From Rhodobacter sp. (GTDB lineage: Bacteria > Pseudomonadota > Alphaproteobacteria > Rhodobacterales > Rhodobacteraceae), in contig JAIYAE010000027.1 in the NCBI GenBank assembly GCA_027489175.1, positions 121,475-185,474 of the forward strand: a DNA stretch of 64,000 nucleotides, in the 5' to 3' direction. Below are positions 9,075-19,144 of this stretch, in pieces. Position 1 is the stretch's first letter, and each line of letters begins with the position of its first letter. The notes under the pieces are model-generated. The model searched no databases, was not told the origin of the DNA, and saw only the letters and a list, made by a program, of their open reading frames with translations. The position numbers and the translations under genes are program-made.

Positions 9075-11810
9075 ATGCTGGGAATTGGTGCACTCACGCG
9101 GAAAGTGTTCGGCAGCCCGAACGACCGCAAGGTGAAGTCCGTCCGTCCGCTGGTGGCGCAGATCAACGCGCTGGAGCCGGAGTTTCTGAAACTCACGGAT
9201 GATGAGATCATCGCTCGGACGCGCGAGCTGCAGAAGCGCGTGCAGGACGGCGGCGAAAGCCTGGATGCCGTGCTGCCGGAAGCCTTCGCCAACTGCCGTG
9301 AGGCGGCCAGACGCGCCTTGGGCCTGCGGGCCTTTGACGTGCAGCTGAAAGGCGGGATCTTCCTGCATCAGGGCAACATCAGCGAAATGAAGACGGGCGA
9401 AGGGAAAACCCTTGTCGCCACCTTCGCCGCCTATCTGAACGCGTTGACCGGCAAGGGTGTGCATGTCGTCACGGTGAACGACTACCTGGCCAAGCGTGAC
9501 AGTGAATGGATGGGCAAGGTCTATTCAAAGCTCGGCCTGACCACCGGCGTGGTCTATTCCCAGCAGCCGGACAGCGAAAAGCGCGCCGCCTATGCTGCCG
9601 ACATCACTTATGCGACGAACAACGAACTTGGGTTCGACTACCTGCGCGACAACATGGCCTCGTCCATCGAAGATATGGCCCAGCGCGGCCATTTCTACGC
9701 CATCGTCGACGAGGTGGACAGCATCCTGATCGATGAGGCGCGCACCCCCCTCATCATCTCCGGCCCCAGCCAGGACCGCAGCACGCTGTATCAGTCCGTC
9801 GATGCAGTGATGTCGCAGGTTCAGCCGGAACACTACAAGCTGGACGAAAAGGCCCGCAACGTGACCTTCACCGAAGAAGGCAACGAAGCGATTGAAGAGA
9901 TCCTGACCAGGGCTGGCATCCTGCCCGAAGGCCAAAGCCTTTACGCCACCGAAAGCACCAGCATCGTCCACCACGTCAACCAGGCGCTGCGGGCGCACAA
10001 GCTGTTCCACAAGGACCAGCAATACATCGTCCGCGACGGCGAGGTGATGCTGGTCGATGAATTCACCGGCCGCATGATGAAGGGCCGCCGTCTGTCGGAC
10101 GGCCTGCATCAGGCGATCGAGGCCAAAGAACATGTGGCGATCAAGCCCGAGAACGTGACCTACGCCAGCGTCACCTTCCAGAACTACTTCCGGCTTTATG
10201 AAAAGCTGGGTGGCATGACCGGCACCGCCTCGACCGAGGCTGAGGAATTCGCCGAAATCTACGGTCTGGGTGTGGTTGAGGTTCCGACGAACCGCCCCGT
10301 GCAGCGGATCGACGAACATGACCAGGTCTATCGTACCGCGCGCGAAAAATACGACGGCATCCTGAAATCGATCCAAGAGGCGCATGCCAAGGGTCAGCCG
10401 ATCCTTGTCGGCACCACCTCGATCGAAAAGTCGGAACAGCTTTCGGCCATGTTGAAGGCGGCAGGCATCACGCACAATGTGCTGAACGCCCGCCAGCATG
10501 AACAGGAAGCCAAGATCGTGGCCGACGCTGGCAAGCTGGGGTCGGTGACCATTGCCACCAACATGGCCGGTCGCGGCACCGACATCAAACTGGGCGGCAA
10601 CGTCGAGTTCAAGATCATGGAGGCCATCGCCGCCGATCCTGAGGGGGATCACGTCGCCATCCGCGCCCGGATCGAAGCCGAGCACCTGGATGAGGAAGAG
10701 GCCGTCAAGGCCGCAGGCGGCCTTTATGTTCTGGCCACCGAACGCCACGAATCCCGCCGGATCGACAACCAGCTGCGCGGCCGGTCGGGCCGTCAGGGTG
10801 ACCCGGGCCGGTCGTCCTTCTTCCTGTCCCTGGAAGATGACCTGATGCGCATTTTCGGGTCGGAACGTCTGGACAAGATCCTGACCACCCTTGGCATGGT
10901 TGAAGGCGAGGCGATTGTTCACCCTTGGGTCAACAAGAGCCTGGAAAAGGCGCAAGCCAAGGTCGAAGGCCGCAACTTCGACATCCGCAAGCAGCTTTTG
11001 AAGTTCGACGACGTGATGAACGACCAGCGCAAGGCGATCTTCAGCCAGCGCCAGGAAATCATGCGCGCCGACCGCGTGTCTGAGGTTGCCACCGACATGC
11101 GCCACCAGCTGGTGGAAGACCTTGTCGATCTGAACATGCCGCCGAAAACCTACCCCGACAAATGGGATGCCGACGGTCTTGCCACGGCCTGCCGTGACAT
11201 GCTGGGCCTTGACCTGCCCATCGCCGACTGGGCCGCCGAAGAAGGCGTCGATCAGGCGGTTATTCTTGAGCGGATCATCGAAGCTTCTGACAAGATGATG
11301 GCGGAAAAGGCGGCGGCTTTCGGCACCACTGCGATGGAGAACATCGAAAAGCAGGTGCTCTTGCAGGCCATCGACAGCAAGTGGCGCGAACATCTTCTGC
11401 GGCTGGAACATCTGCGGTCGGTCGTCAACTTCCGCGGCTATGCCCAGCGCGACCCCCTGAACGAATATAAGACCGAGGCGTTCCAGCTGTTCGAAACCCT
11501 GCTGAACTCGCTTCGGGAGCAGGTGACCCAGCAACTGGCGCGCATCCGCCCGGTTACCAAGGAAGAGCAAGAGGCGATGATGCGGCAGATGATTGCTGCC
11601 CAGCAGGCTGCGTCCGCTCCGGCGGCGGTTGCCGTGGCCGCTCCGGCTGCGGCCCCTGTTGCAACGCCGCTGCCTGCGGTGGAACGCACCCCCGCCCTGG
11701 CCGGTTTTGATGAGGCTGACCCCGCTACCTGGGGCAATCCGGGGCGCAACGACCTCTGCCCCTGCGGCTCGGGCGAAAAGTTCAAGCACTGCCACGGCCG
11801 TCTGGCCTGA
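9075..11810 (+). CDS. secA: Preprotein translocase ATPase SecA
   Basis: This 911-residue motor drives proteins through SecYEG. Visible motifs are Walker [12 protein letters not shown], the DEAD-type box [32 protein letters not shown], and [18 protein letters not shown] sequence ([14 protein letters not shown]). The C-terminal zinc-binding tail is [17 protein letters not shown], which contacts SecB and lipids. An Ala/Pro-rich linker precedes the tail. ATG 9075 ([14 protein letters not shown]) follows GGAG at normal spacing. The frame is open back to 9012 but that part does not match SecA. Confidence 0.98.
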   Translation: MLGIGALTRKVFGSPNDRKVKSVRPLVAQINALEPEFLKLTDDEIIARTRELQKRVQDGGESLDAVLPEAFANCREAARRALGLRAFDVQLKGGIFLHQGNISEMKTGEGKTLVATFAAYLNALTGKGVHVVTVNDYLAKRDSEWMGKVYSKLGLTTGVVYSQQPDSEKRAAYAADITYATNNELGFDYLRDNMASSIEDMAQRGHFYAIVDEVDSILIDEARTPLIISGPSQDRSTLYQSVDAVMSQVQPEHYKLDEKARNVTFTEEGNEAIEEILTRAGILPEGQSLYATESTSIVHHVNQALRAHKLFHKDQQYIVRDGEVMLVDEFTGRMMKGRRLSDGLHQAIEAKEHVAIKPENVTYASVTFQNYFRLYEKLGGMTGTASTEAEEFAEIYGLGVVEVPTNRPVQRIDEHDQVYRTAREKYDGILKSIQEAHAKGQPILVGTTSIEKSEQLSAMLKAAGITHNVLNARQHEQEAKIVADAGKLGSVTIATNMAGRGTDIKLGGNVEFKIMEAIAADPEGDHVAIRARIEAEHLDEEEAVKAAGGLYVLATERHESRRIDNQLRGRSGRQGDPGRSSFFLSLEDDLMRIFGSERLDKILTTLGMVEGEAIVHPWVNKSLEKAQAKVEGRNFDIRKQLLKFDDVMNDQRKAIFSQRQEIMRADRVSEVATDMRHQLVEDLVDLNMPPKTYPDKWDADGLATACRDMLGLDLPIADWAAEEGVDQAVILERIIEASDKMMAEKAAAFGTTAMENIEKQVLLQAIDSKWREHLLRLEHLRSVVNFRGYAQRDPLNEYKTEAFQLFETLLNSLREQVTQQLARIRPVTKEEQEAMMRQMIAAQQAASAPAAVAVAAPAAAPVATPLPAVERTPALAGFDEADPATWGNPGRNDLCPCGSGEKFKHCHGRLA

Positions 11811-11820
11811 CCTTAGCATC

Positions 11821-11850
11821 CTCAGGCGGCCCCGTCCTGGGCCGCTTGAG
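11821..11850 (+). terminator. Hairpin downstream of secA
   Basis: CTCAGGCGGCCC (11821-11832) pairs with GGGCCGCTTGAG (11839-11850) with a single mismatch. A G-run rather than a T-run follows, so it is either a factor-dependent terminator or an mRNA 3' stabiliser. Confidence 0.5.
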
Positions 11851-11968
11851 GGGGGGCGATCTGTGTCAAATTGAAGGCAGAAATGAGAGTCATTTCCTGA
11901 ATCTGCCACCGCGTTGCCCGGATTTGCCTTTAACGGTTAAGACTGTGATTCGTGTTTGGGTGGCTTCG

Positions 11969-12820
11969 ATGAACGGCCGGAAACGGGCAGTGCGGGTTGT
12001 TGCGGTCTTGGCCGTCGCGGTTGCGGCCGGTCAGGTTGCAGAATCGCTGCGCCCCCTGTCGCGTGACGCGCAGGCGGGTGCCGCTGTGGCCGACACGTCT
12101 GCCAGTGCCTCTCTCGCGGACGTCTTGCCAAACCTGCGGGGGATCACCCCGGTTGCGGCCACGCTGGACGACCCTGCCGCCACAGGTTGCATTCCCACCC
12201 TCGGGCTTGAGGCGGCACCCCTTGGGATGATTGACCTGACGCTGAACGCCCCCTGCAATCCGGGCGAACGCGTTGTCATCCGCCATGCGGGCCTTTCCTT
12301 CACCGCCCAGATCAGCCCGGACGGCGCGCTTTCTCTGCAGCTTCCCGCGCTTGACCCCGAGGCGATGGTCGCCGCCTATTTCGACAGCTCGCAGATCGCC
12401 TTGGCCAAGGTTTCCGTACCCGACGCGACTGACCATATCCGCTTTGCCGTGCAGATGGGCCATCCCGCCATCTTCGACCTGCGGGCCGAAACAGATGGCC
12501 AGGTCTACATCGGCAGCTATGGCCGCACCGCCGATGCCCCCCGCAGCATTCTGCCGCTGGGTGTTGGCACCGTGGCCCAGCCCATGCTGGCGCAAGTCTA
12601 CAGCTACCCCGCCGCCGATACGGCCGCTGACCTGACGGTCGAAGTCAAGATCACCCCCGACACCTGCGGCCGCACCTTGCCGGTCGAAACGCTGCTCGCG
12701 CGTGGTGGCCGGGTCACGGTGACCAAACTGGCGGTCGCCGTGCCGCTTTGTGGCACCTCGGGTGACATTCTGGTGTTGAAGAATCTTCTCCGCGACCTGA
12801 CACTCGCCGCTCCAAGATAA
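11969..12820 (+). CDS. Secreted protein of unknown function, secA-adjacent
   Basis: This is a 283-residue protein starting at ATG 11969 (MNGRKRAVRVVAVLAVAVAA). The N-terminus is a short basic stretch then a hydrophobic segment, read as a signal peptide or anchor. The rest is soluble and rich in beta-strand pattern, with four cysteines (CIPTLG, CNPGE, CGRTLP, CGTSG) that could form disulfides. I recognise no family. It ends 9 bases before the PstS-OmpA gene, so the two are probably co-transcribed and work together in the envelope. The start is moderately sure. Confidence 0.65.
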   Translation: MNGRKRAVRVVAVLAVAVAAGQVAESLRPLSRDAQAGAAVADTSASASLADVLPNLRGITPVAATLDDPAATGCIPTLGLEAAPLGMIDLTLNAPCNPGERVVIRHAGLSFTAQISPDGALSLQLPALDPEAMVAAYFDSSQIALAKVSVPDATDHIRFAVQMGHPAIFDLRAETDGQVYIGSYGRTADAPRSILPLGVGTVAQPMLAQVYSYPAADTAADLTVEVKITPDTCGRTLPVETLLARGGRVTVTKLAVAVPLCGTSGDILVLKNLLRDLTLAAPR

Positions 12821-12829
12821 GGGCCGGCA

Positions 12830-14350
12830 ATGCGGGTTAAGGCGGGGGCGGCGGCAATCTTTGCCGCCATGGTATGGTTCAATCCGGCCATTGCGCAGGA
12901 CGTGACCCTTGTTGCGCGGGAAGGCGGCATTGTGCTGACCGGATCCTTGCAAGGCTATGACGGCGCGTTCTATCGGATCGAGACGTCCTATGGCCTGCTG
13001 ACGGTCGACGGGCAGGGCGTGATCTGCGAAGGCCCCGCCTGCCCGGATCTTGAGGCGCCAAAGGCTGTGATCCGCTTGGTCGGCGCCGATGACCCTGGGC
13101 TGGCGCTTCTTCCACCGCTGTTTCAGGCCTTTGCCGCCCAACGCGGGCTGGTCTACCAGCCGGGGCAGGGCGATGGCTTCACCGCCACGATCCTTGACCC
13201 CGAAAGCGGCAAGGACCTGGCTGAGGTCAGCTTTGCCCCCCTGTCCCCCGACGCCGCCACCGCCGCAATGCAAGATGGCAGCGCTGATCTGAAGCTGGCC
13301 TTTGAGGCAGAACCCGGATTCGGCACCCACAGCGTCGCGATGGATGCGCTGGTGGCCATCGTGGCACCCGACAATCCCACGCCCGAGATTTCCACCCTGA
13401 ACCTTGCCAAGGTGCTTGCCGGTGAGGTGACGAATTGGTCCGCCATCGGGGGCCCGGACATGCCCATCGTCCTGCACGCCCTGCGGCCTGAGGTGGCGAT
13501 GCAGCGCGCGCTGTCTGACCGGCTGGGGGCCCCGCTGGCCGAGGCGGTGCTGCATCCGGACCAGAAGGCGCTTGCCGCTGCGGTGGCGCTGGACCCTTGG
13601 GCCATCGCCATCACCGGCCGGTCCTTCATCGCCCCCGCCCGCCGGATCCCGCTGACCGACAGTTGCGGTTTCCCACTTCTGCCCACCCCCCTTGCTGTGA
13701 AGGCCGAAGATTACCCCCTTGCCCTGCCCGTGGTCCTTCTGACCGCCCCCCGCCGCCTGCCCCTGATGACGCGTGAGTTCCTTGATTTCCTGCGCACCCC
13801 CGCCGCGCAAGCCGTGATCGCGGCCAACGGCTATATCGACCGCTCCGCCACCCGCCAGCCGATGACCGCTGACGGGCTGCGCCTGATCAACGCCATCCAG
13901 GGCGCGGGTGAGGATGTGACGCTTGCTGACCTCAAGCGCCTGGTCGGCCTGATGGACGGCGCAGACCGGCTGTCCTTGACCTTCCGGTTTGAAGACGGCT
14001 CCTCCACCCTCGACGCCCAGTCGCGTGACAACCTGACCGATCTTGCCCAGCTGATCGCCTCGGGCCAGTTCCGCAATGAACGCATGGTGCTGGCGGGCTT
14101 CTCGGACGGCTCTGGCGCGGCTGAGGCCAATCTGGCCCTGTCCGTCGAACGGGCCGCCCGCGTGGCCCAGGAACTGGCCGCCATCGCGCCCGACCTTCCC
14201 GCCGATGCCTTGCCCACGGTCGACGGCTTTGGCGAGGCGCTGCCAATGGCCTGCGACGAAACCGCCATCGGCCGCGACCTGAACCGCCGGGTAGAGCTGT
14301 GGCTGGTGCCAGATTTCGCCGGTCCGATGACTGAGGTTGACCCCCTCTAA
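12830..14350 (+). CDS. Phosphate-binding-protein-like domain fused to an OmpA C-terminal domain
   Basis: A signal peptide (ending about NPAIA|Q) leads into a region like PstS/periplasmic phosphate-binding domains (about 75-345; LNLAKVLAGEVTNWSAIGG is typical, as is FLDFLRTPAAQAVI). The C-terminus (about 380-500) is an OmpA-like peptidoglycan-binding domain: LTFRFEDGSSTLDAQSRDNL, LAGFSDGSG, LSVERAARVAQEL and the final LNRRVELWLV. It would be periplasmic, peptidoglycan-associated and possibly ligand-sensing. Its ligand is unknown. The 4-base overlap at its end is with convergent radC. Confidence 0.8.
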   Translation: MRVKAGAAAIFAAMVWFNPAIAQDVTLVAREGGIVLTGSLQGYDGAFYRIETSYGLLTVDGQGVICEGPACPDLEAPKAVIRLVGADDPGLALLPPLFQAFAAQRGLVYQPGQGDGFTATILDPESGKDLAEVSFAPLSPDAATAAMQDGSADLKLAFEAEPGFGTHSVAMDALVAIVAPDNPTPEISTLNLAKVLAGEVTNWSAIGGPDMPIVLHALRPEVAMQRALSDRLGAPLAEAVLHPDQKALAAAVALDPWAIAITGRSFIAPARRIPLTDSCGFPLLPTPLAVKAEDYPLALPVVLLTAPRRLPLMTREFLDFLRTPAAQAVIAANGYIDRSATRQPMTADGLRLINAIQGAGEDVTLADLKRLVGLMDGADRLSLTFRFEDGSSTLDAQSRDNLTDLAQLIASGQFRNERMVLAGFSDGSGAAEANLALSVERAARVAQELAAIAPDLPADALPTVDGFGEALPMACDETAIGRDLNRRVELWLVPDFAGPMTEVDPL

Positions 14351-15132
14351 AGAAACCCCTGCGCCCGAAAGCTTAGCTCTCTCGATTTGCCGATGATCAG
14401 GTGGTCATGCAGGACCAGCCCCAACGCGGCGCAAGCATCCTGCACCTGGGCGGTCATTGACAGGTCAGCATCCGAAGGCGTGGGGTCGCCCGAAGGGTGA
14501 TTGTGCACCAGAATCAAGGCGCTGGCGTTCAGCTCCAGCGCGCGTTTCACAATTTCGCGGGGGTAGACGGGCACATGGTCAACCGTGCCCTTGGCCTGCT
14601 CTTCATCGGCGATCAGCACATTCTTGCGGTCAAGGTAAAGGACGCGGAACTGCTCCGTCTCACGGTGCGACATCGCGGTGTGGCAGTAATCCAGAAGCGC
14701 ATCCCAGCTGGACAAGAGCGGCTTCTGGATCACCCGTGACCGCATCATCCGTTGCGCGGCGGCTTCCACCAGCTTCAACTCCAGCACCACGGCGGGACCG
14801 GCGCCCTTCACCATCTGCAACCGCGCGGGTGAGGCGCTGACCACCCGGTTGAAATCCCCGAACGTGTCCAGAAGGACGCGCGCAAGGGGCTTCACATCCT
14901 GCCGGGGAATGGCGCGGAAGAGGACCAGTTCCAAGAGTTCATAGTCCGGCAGGGCCTGCCCGCCGCCTTGGGTAAACCGGTCGCGCAGGCGTTGGCGGTG
15001 GTCCGAGATATAGGAGGGCAAGCGCCCCGGCAAGGCAACGGGCGACGCCTCATCCTCATCGCCCTGGGGCGGGATCAGCGGCAGGAACGGTTCTTCAAAG
15101 GACTGGCCCATGCCCGAAATCTGCCGGGACAT
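14347..15132 (-). CDS. radC: RadC family JAB/MPN protein
   Basis: This 261-residue protein has an N-terminal helix-hairpin-helix segment (LPDYELLELVLFRAIPRQDVKPLA) and a JAB/MPN metal-binding domain. The metal motif is complete: Glu upstream (PREIVKRALEL) and HNHPSGDPTPSDAD. The family is widespread; its older DNA-repair name is not well supported and the function is unresolved, so an isopeptidase/metalloenzyme role is only suggested by the fold. It is convergent with the PstS-OmpA gene (4-base overlap of ends). Confidence 0.92.
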   Translation of the reverse strand: MSRQISGMGQSFEEPFLPLIPPQGDEDEASPVALPGRLPSYISDHRQRLRDRFTQGGGQALPDYELLELVLFRAIPRQDVKPLARVLLDTFGDFNRVVSASPARLQMVKGAGPAVVLELKLVEAAAQRMMRSRVIQKPLLSSWDALLDYCHTAMSHRETEQFRVLYLDRKNVLIADEEQAKGTVDHVPVYPREIVKRALELNASALILVHNHPSGDPTPSDADLSMTAQVQDACAALGLVLHDHLIIGKSRELSFRAQGFL

Positions 15133-15152
15133 GGTTGAAAAACCGTTAACGC

Positions 15153-15176
15153 AGGATGGGCAAGATTGCCCATCCT
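15153..15176. terminator. Perfect inverted repeat downstream of dnaJ
   Basis: AGGATGGGCAA and TTGCCCATCCT (11 bp each) are separated by two bases. The element sits between the dnaJ stop and the radC start. It could be a terminator for dnaJ or a copy of a REP-like intergenic palindrome. There is no T-run on the dnaJ side. Confidence 0.5.
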
Positions 15177-15181
15177 ACCCG

Positions 15182-16336
15182 TCAACCCTTCATCCCGTCC
15201 CAGAACCCTTTGACCTTGGAAAAGAACGAGGATGACTCCGGGTTGTTCTCTTCCGACAGATCCTCGAACTCACGCAGAAGCTCACGCTGGCGGCTGGTCA
15301 GGTTGACGGGGGTTTCGACCGCCAGCTCGATCACCATGTCGCCGGTGCTGCTGCTGCGCAGGGCGGGCATGCCCTTCATCCGCAGCCGCATCTGCTTGCC
15401 GGTCTGGGCGCCCGCGGGCACCTTCACCCGGGCCTTGCCGCCGTCAATCGTCGGCACTTCAACCTCACCGCCCAGCGCGGCTGTGGGCATGCTGACGGGC
15501 ACGCGGCAGAAAAGATGCACGCCGTCGCGCTGGAAGATCGCGTGCTCTTTCACCTCGATGAAGATGTAGAGATCACCCTGCGGGCCGCCGCGCAGGCCAG
15601 CCTCACCCTCACCCGCAAGGCGGATACGCGTGCCGGTTTCCACGCCTTGCGGGATGTTGACCGACAAGGTGCGTTCCTTCTGCACCCGGCCATGGCCGCC
15701 GCAGTTCTTGCAGGGGTTCTTGATGATCTGGCCCATGCCATTGCAGGTCGGGCAGGTGCGCTCCACCGTGAAAAAGCCCTGCTGCGCGCGGACCTTGCCC
15801 ATGCCGGAACAGGTGGGGCAGGTCACCGGCTCTGCGCCGCCTTCAGCGCCCGAGCCGCTGCAGACGTCACAGGTCACCGATGTGGGCACGCTGATGGTCT
15901 TCTGGATGCCGCTATAGGCCTCTTCCAGCGTCACGCGCAGGTTATAGCGCAGGTCCGACCCGCGCTGGGCGCGTGACCGGCCCCCGCCGCCACCGCCACG
16001 CCCGCCCATGAAATCGCCGAACAGGTCTTCGAATACGTCCGAAAACGCCGAGGCAAAGTCACCCTGCTGGCCGTAGCCCTGCCCCGGGCGCGGGCCGCCG
16101 CCCATGCCGCCTTCAAAGGCCGAATGACCAAAGCGGTCATAGGCCGCCTTTTTCTGTTCGTCCTTCAGAACCTCATAGGCCTCGTTCACTTCCTTGAACT
16201 GGGCTTCGGCCTGCGGATTGTCAGAGTTGCGGTCGGGATGCAGCTCTTTCGCCTTCTGGCGATAGGCCTTCTTTAGCTCTTCCGCAGAAGCGCCCCTGGA
16301 GGCCCCCAGAACATCGTAATAATCGCGCTTTGCCAC
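15182..16336 (-). CDS. dnaJ: Chaperone DnaJ
   Basis: This is a 384-residue Hsp40 co-chaperone that delivers substrates to DnaK and stimulates its ATPase. The J domain (1-70) has the HPD motif (LHPDRN). A Gly/Phe-rich linker follows (about 76-125). The zinc domain has four CxxCxGxG repeats: [24 protein letters not shown] and CKNCGGHG. Then comes the C-terminal substrate-binding part. It is 73 bases downstream of dnaK with a hairpin between them, the standard dnaKJ order. Confidence 0.98.
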   Translation of the reverse strand: MAKRDYYDVLGASRGASAEELKKAYRQKAKELHPDRNSDNPQAEAQFKEVNEAYEVLKDEQKKAAYDRFGHSAFEGGMGGGPRPGQGYGQQGDFASAFSDVFEDLFGDFMGGRGGGGGGRSRAQRGSDLRYNLRVTLEEAYSGIQKTISVPTSVTCDVCSGSGAEGGAEPVTCPTCSGMGKVRAQQGFFTVERTCPTCNGMGQIIKNPCKNCGGHGRVQKERTLSVNIPQGVETGTRIRLAGEGEAGLRGGPQGDLYIFIEVKEHAIFQRDGVHLFCRVPVSMPTAALGGEVEVPTIDGGKARVKVPAGAQTGKQMRLRMKGMPALRSSSTGDMVIELAVETPVNLTSRQRELLREFEDLSEENNPESSSFFSKVKGFWDGMKG

Positions 16337-16354
16337 GGCAAAACCCCCAAACCG

Positions 16355-16400
16355 AACCGGAGAGGGGCGGTCCGTTGCCAGACCGCCCCCATTTCCGGTT
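16355..16400 (-). promoter_or_regulatory. Nested hairpin in the dnaK-dnaJ gap
   Basis: An outer pair AACCGG/CCGGTT encloses a stem GGGCGGTC/GACCGCCC around a short loop. Placed between dnaK and dnaJ, it could lower read-through or stabilise the dnaK 3' end, giving more DnaK than DnaJ. There is no T-run, so it is not a classical terminator. Confidence 0.5.
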
Positions 16401-16409
16401 CACGCGGCG

Positions 16410-18320
16410 TTACTTCCGCTTGCTGTTGCCCAGATCCTCGAAGTCGGCGTCGACGATGTCATCGTCATCCACCGGGCGCGGCTCATCGTCCTTGTCGTTG
16501 CCGCCTTCGGACTGGGTGGCCTTGTAGATCGCCTCGCCCAGCTTCATCGCGGCTTCGGTCAGGTTCTGGATCCCGCTCTTGATCTTGCCGGCATCCTCGC
16601 CTTTCAGCGCCTCTTCCAGGGGCTGCATGGCAAGCTCAATCGCCTCGACCGTGGAGGGGTCAACCTTGTCGCCATGCTCGCTCAGCGATTTCTTGGTGGA
16701 GTGCAGGAGCGATTCGCCCTGGTTCTTCGTTTCCACCAGCTCACGCCGTTCCTTGTCGGCTTCGGCATTCGCCTCTGCGTCGCGGACCATCTTCTCGATC
16801 TCGTCGTCGGACAACCCGCCCGAGGCCTGGATCGTGATCGCCTGTTCCTTGTTGGTGCCTTTGTCCTTGGCTTTCACCGACACGATGCCGTTGGCGTCGA
16901 TGTCGAAGGTCACCTCGATCTGCGGCACGCCACGCGGGGCGGGCGGGATCTGTTCCAGGTTGAACTGGCCCAGCATCTTGTTGTCCTGCGCCATCTCACG
17001 CTCGCCCTGGAAGACGCGGATCGTCACCGCGTTCTGGTTATCCTCGGCGGTCGAGAAGACCTGAGACTTCTTGGTCGGGATCGTCGTGTTGCGGTCGATC
17101 AGACGGGTGAACACGCCACCCAGCGTCTCGATGCCCAGCGAAAGCGGGGTCACGTCCAGCAGCACCACATCCTTGACGTCGCCCTGCAGAACGCCGGCCT
17201 GAATCGCCGCGCCCAGCGCCACAACTTCATCGGGGTTGACGCCCTTGTGCGGTTCCTTGCCGAAGAACTTGGTCACTTCCTCGATCACGCGGGGCATGCG
17301 GGTCATACCGCCGACCAGCACAACCTCGTCGATGTCCTCTTTCGAGACACCGGCATCCTTCAGCGCGGCCTGGCAGGGCTTGATCGACTTCTTGATCAGG
17401 TCCTCAACCAGACCTTCCAGCTTGGCGCGGGTCAGCTTCATGACCATGTGCAACGGCTGGCCGGTGTTGCGGTCCATGCTGATGAACGGCTGATTGATTT
17501 CGGTCTGGCTGGACGACGACAGTTCGATCTTCGCCTTTTCCGCCGCTTCCTTCAGACGCTGCAGGGCCATCTTGTCGTTCGACAGATCAACGCCATGCTC
17601 TTTCTTGAACTCATCCGCGAGGTAGTTGACGATACGCATGTCGAAGTCTTCCCCGCCAAGGAACGTGTCCCCGTTGGTGGATTTCACTTCGAACAAGCCG
17701 TCGTCGATTTCCAGGATGGTGATGTCGAACGTACCGCCGCCAAGGTCATAGACCGCGATCGTCTTGGTCTCTTTCTTGTCGAGGCCGTAAGCCAGCGCCG
17801 CCGCCGTCGGTTCGTTGATGATGCGCAGCACCTCCAACCCGGCGATCTTGCCCGCGTCCTTGGTGGCCTGACGCTGGGCGTCGTTGAAATAGGCCGGGAC
17901 CGTGATGACGGCCTGGGTCACCGTCTCGCCCAGATAGGACTCAGCGGTTTCCTTCATCTTCTGCAAGATGAAGGCCGACACCTGCGACGGCGAATACTTC
18001 TCACCCCGGGCCTCAACCCATGCGTCGCCGTTGCCGCCGTTGACGATCTTGTACGGCATGTTCTTCTGGTCTTTGGTGATCACCGGATCATCAAACCGGC
18101 GCCCGATCAGGCGCTTGACCGCGAAGATGGTGTTTGAGGCGTTGGTGACGGCCTGCCGTTTGGCAGCCTGTCCGACCAGACGCTCACTGTCGGTGAAACC
18201 GACGATAGACGGCGTCGTGCGCGCGCCTTCCGAGTTCTCGATGACGCGGGGTTGCGAACCATCCATGATGGCAACGCAAGAGTTCGTCGTCCCGAGGTCA
18301 ATACCGATGACTTTGGCCAT
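16410..18320 (-). CDS. dnaK: Chaperone DnaK (Hsp70)
   Basis: This is a 636-residue ATP-dependent chaperone. Hallmarks are [12 protein letters not shown] at the N-terminus, [16 protein letters not shown] and [10 protein letters not shown] in the nucleotide-binding domain. The substrate domain follows ([18 protein letters not shown]), and an acidic C-terminal tail ([16 protein letters not shown]). Normal length. A promoter-like sequence lies about 100 bases upstream. Confidence 0.98.
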   Translation of the reverse strand: MAKVIGIDLGTTNSCVAIMDGSQPRVIENSEGARTTPSIVGFTDSERLVGQAAKRQAVTNASNTIFAVKRLIGRRFDDPVITKDQKNMPYKIVNGGNGDAWVEARGEKYSPSQVSAFILQKMKETAESYLGETVTQAVITVPAYFNDAQRQATKDAGKIAGLEVLRIINEPTAAALAYGLDKKETKTIAVYDLGGGTFDITILEIDDGLFEVKSTNGDTFLGGEDFDMRIVNYLADEFKKEHGVDLSNDKMALQRLKEAAEKAKIELSSSSQTEINQPFISMDRNTGQPLHMVMKLTRAKLEGLVEDLIKKSIKPCQAALKDAGVSKEDIDEVVLVGGMTRMPRVIEEVTKFFGKEPHKGVNPDEVVALGAAIQAGVLQGDVKDVVLLDVTPLSLGIETLGGVFTRLIDRNTTIPTKKSQVFSTAEDNQNAVTIRVFQGEREMAQDNKMLGQFNLEQIPPAPRGVPQIEVTFDIDANGIVSVKAKDKGTNKEQAITIQASGGLSDDEIEKMVRDAEANAEADKERRELVETKNQGESLLHSTKKSLSEHGDKVDPSTVEAIELAMQPLEEALKGEDAGKIKSGIQNLTEAAMKLGEAIYKATQSEGGNDKDDEPRPVDDDDIVDADFEDLGNSKRK

Positions 18321-18426
18321 GTGCGTATCCCTTTACTTCAGGCGATGTTCCGGCAAGGACCCGTTCATATCGGCATCCCCGCCATGATGAGGCGACAGAA
18401 CTGGCGGCCTGTCGACGTGCCAGCCG

Positions 18427-18455
18427 TATATAGGGGGGTGCCTATGCCCCTGCAA
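18427..18455 (-). promoter_or_regulatory. Candidate dnaK promoter
   Basis: On the minus strand TTGCAG (18455-18450) and TATATA (18432-18427) are separated by exactly 17 bases. The -10 is preceded by a C-run (CCCCCCTATATA), which resembles alphaproteobacterial heat-shock (RpoH) promoters with CCCNAT-like -10 boxes. It may be dual-use. The predicted leader is about 100 bases. Confidence 0.5.
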
Positions 18456-18535
18456 CGGTAAGCGCGCAGACTCTGTCGCGAATCTTCCACGAATCTTTTT
18501 CGGGCTGGTCAACATTGCTGGCAAACACCGCCCCG

Positions 18536-19144
18536 TCAGCGCAGGGCCAGCGTGCAGCAGCCGGAAATCCGCTGCCGGTCGCCGGTTCGCAGGAACAGAT
18601 CGACGGCGATGCCGTAGCTTTGTTCCGACATTCCATCGCTGCAGTCGCCCGGGCTGAGCACAGCCAGACCATCCGGCAGGTCAATCGCGGCCCTTGGCGC
18701 CCAAAGGGTGCCGGGCCAGGTCTGGCCGATGGGGTCAGTGCGGGCTTCGGTCATGTCAGGCGTGATGAACGTTGCAGTGCTTGCACCCGGGTCAAGGTTC
18801 AGGGACCAGAAGGGTTCGGTCCCGAAACAGGCCAAGGGCCGCGCAAGGGCATACCAGTCCGGTCCTTCCTCCCGCTCCAGAAAGCGAAGCGCGGCAAAAC
18901 CGGTTACCTCGCCGGTATTCACCTCGGCCCAGCCTTCGGTGACGCGGATCACCTCAACCCCCATCTGGTTTGGGGCCAGGGTGCCCACCACCTCTGCCTC
19001 TGGGTCAGGGGCGGCGCGGATGTTCAGCACATCGGCTTCAGCCACGCCAACCACCGCATGCAAGGCGGGGAACATCATCCCCTCCACCTCAGCCCACAGC
19101 GCGCCGGTGCCAAGCAGGACGAAAACGGCGATCAGGCGGATCAT
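18536..19144 (-). CDS. Secreted SH3-domain protein, COG3650-like
   Basis: A 202-residue protein with an N-terminal signal peptide (LIAVFVLLGTGALWA). A bacterial SH3 segment at about 35-88 (ADVLNIRAAPDPEAEVVG; EGWAEVNTGEVTGFAALRFLE) precedes a C-terminal region with CFGTEPFWSLNL and conserved Cys residues (CSDGMS; CCTLAL), resembling the COG3650 group of uncharacterised envelope proteins. It probably binds cell wall or a ligand in the periplasm. The first four bases overlap the end of the ABC-2 permease gene, so the two are translated together. Confidence 0.7.
   Translation of the reverse strand: MIRLIAVFVLLGTGALWAEVEGMMFPALHAVVGVAEADVLNIRAAPDPEAEVVGTLAPNQMGVEVIRVTEGWAEVNTGEVTGFAALRFLEREEGPDWYALARPLACFGTEPFWSLNLDPGASTATFITPDMTEARTDPIGQTWPGTLWAPRAAIDLPDGLAVLSPGDCSDGMSEQSYGIAVDLFLRTGDRQRISGCCTLALR

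Noticed and set aside
9525..11909. 794-codon minus-strand frame opposite secA
   Set aside because: Antisense to secA, no family features; codon-bias shadow.
11930..13810. 626-codon minus-strand frame opposite the two envelope genes
   Set aside because: Gly/His/Gln-rich, no recognisable motif, antisense to the PstS-OmpA gene.
16674..18137. 487-codon plus-strand frame opposite dnaK
   Set aside because: Antisense to dnaK, a frequent artefact at this locus.
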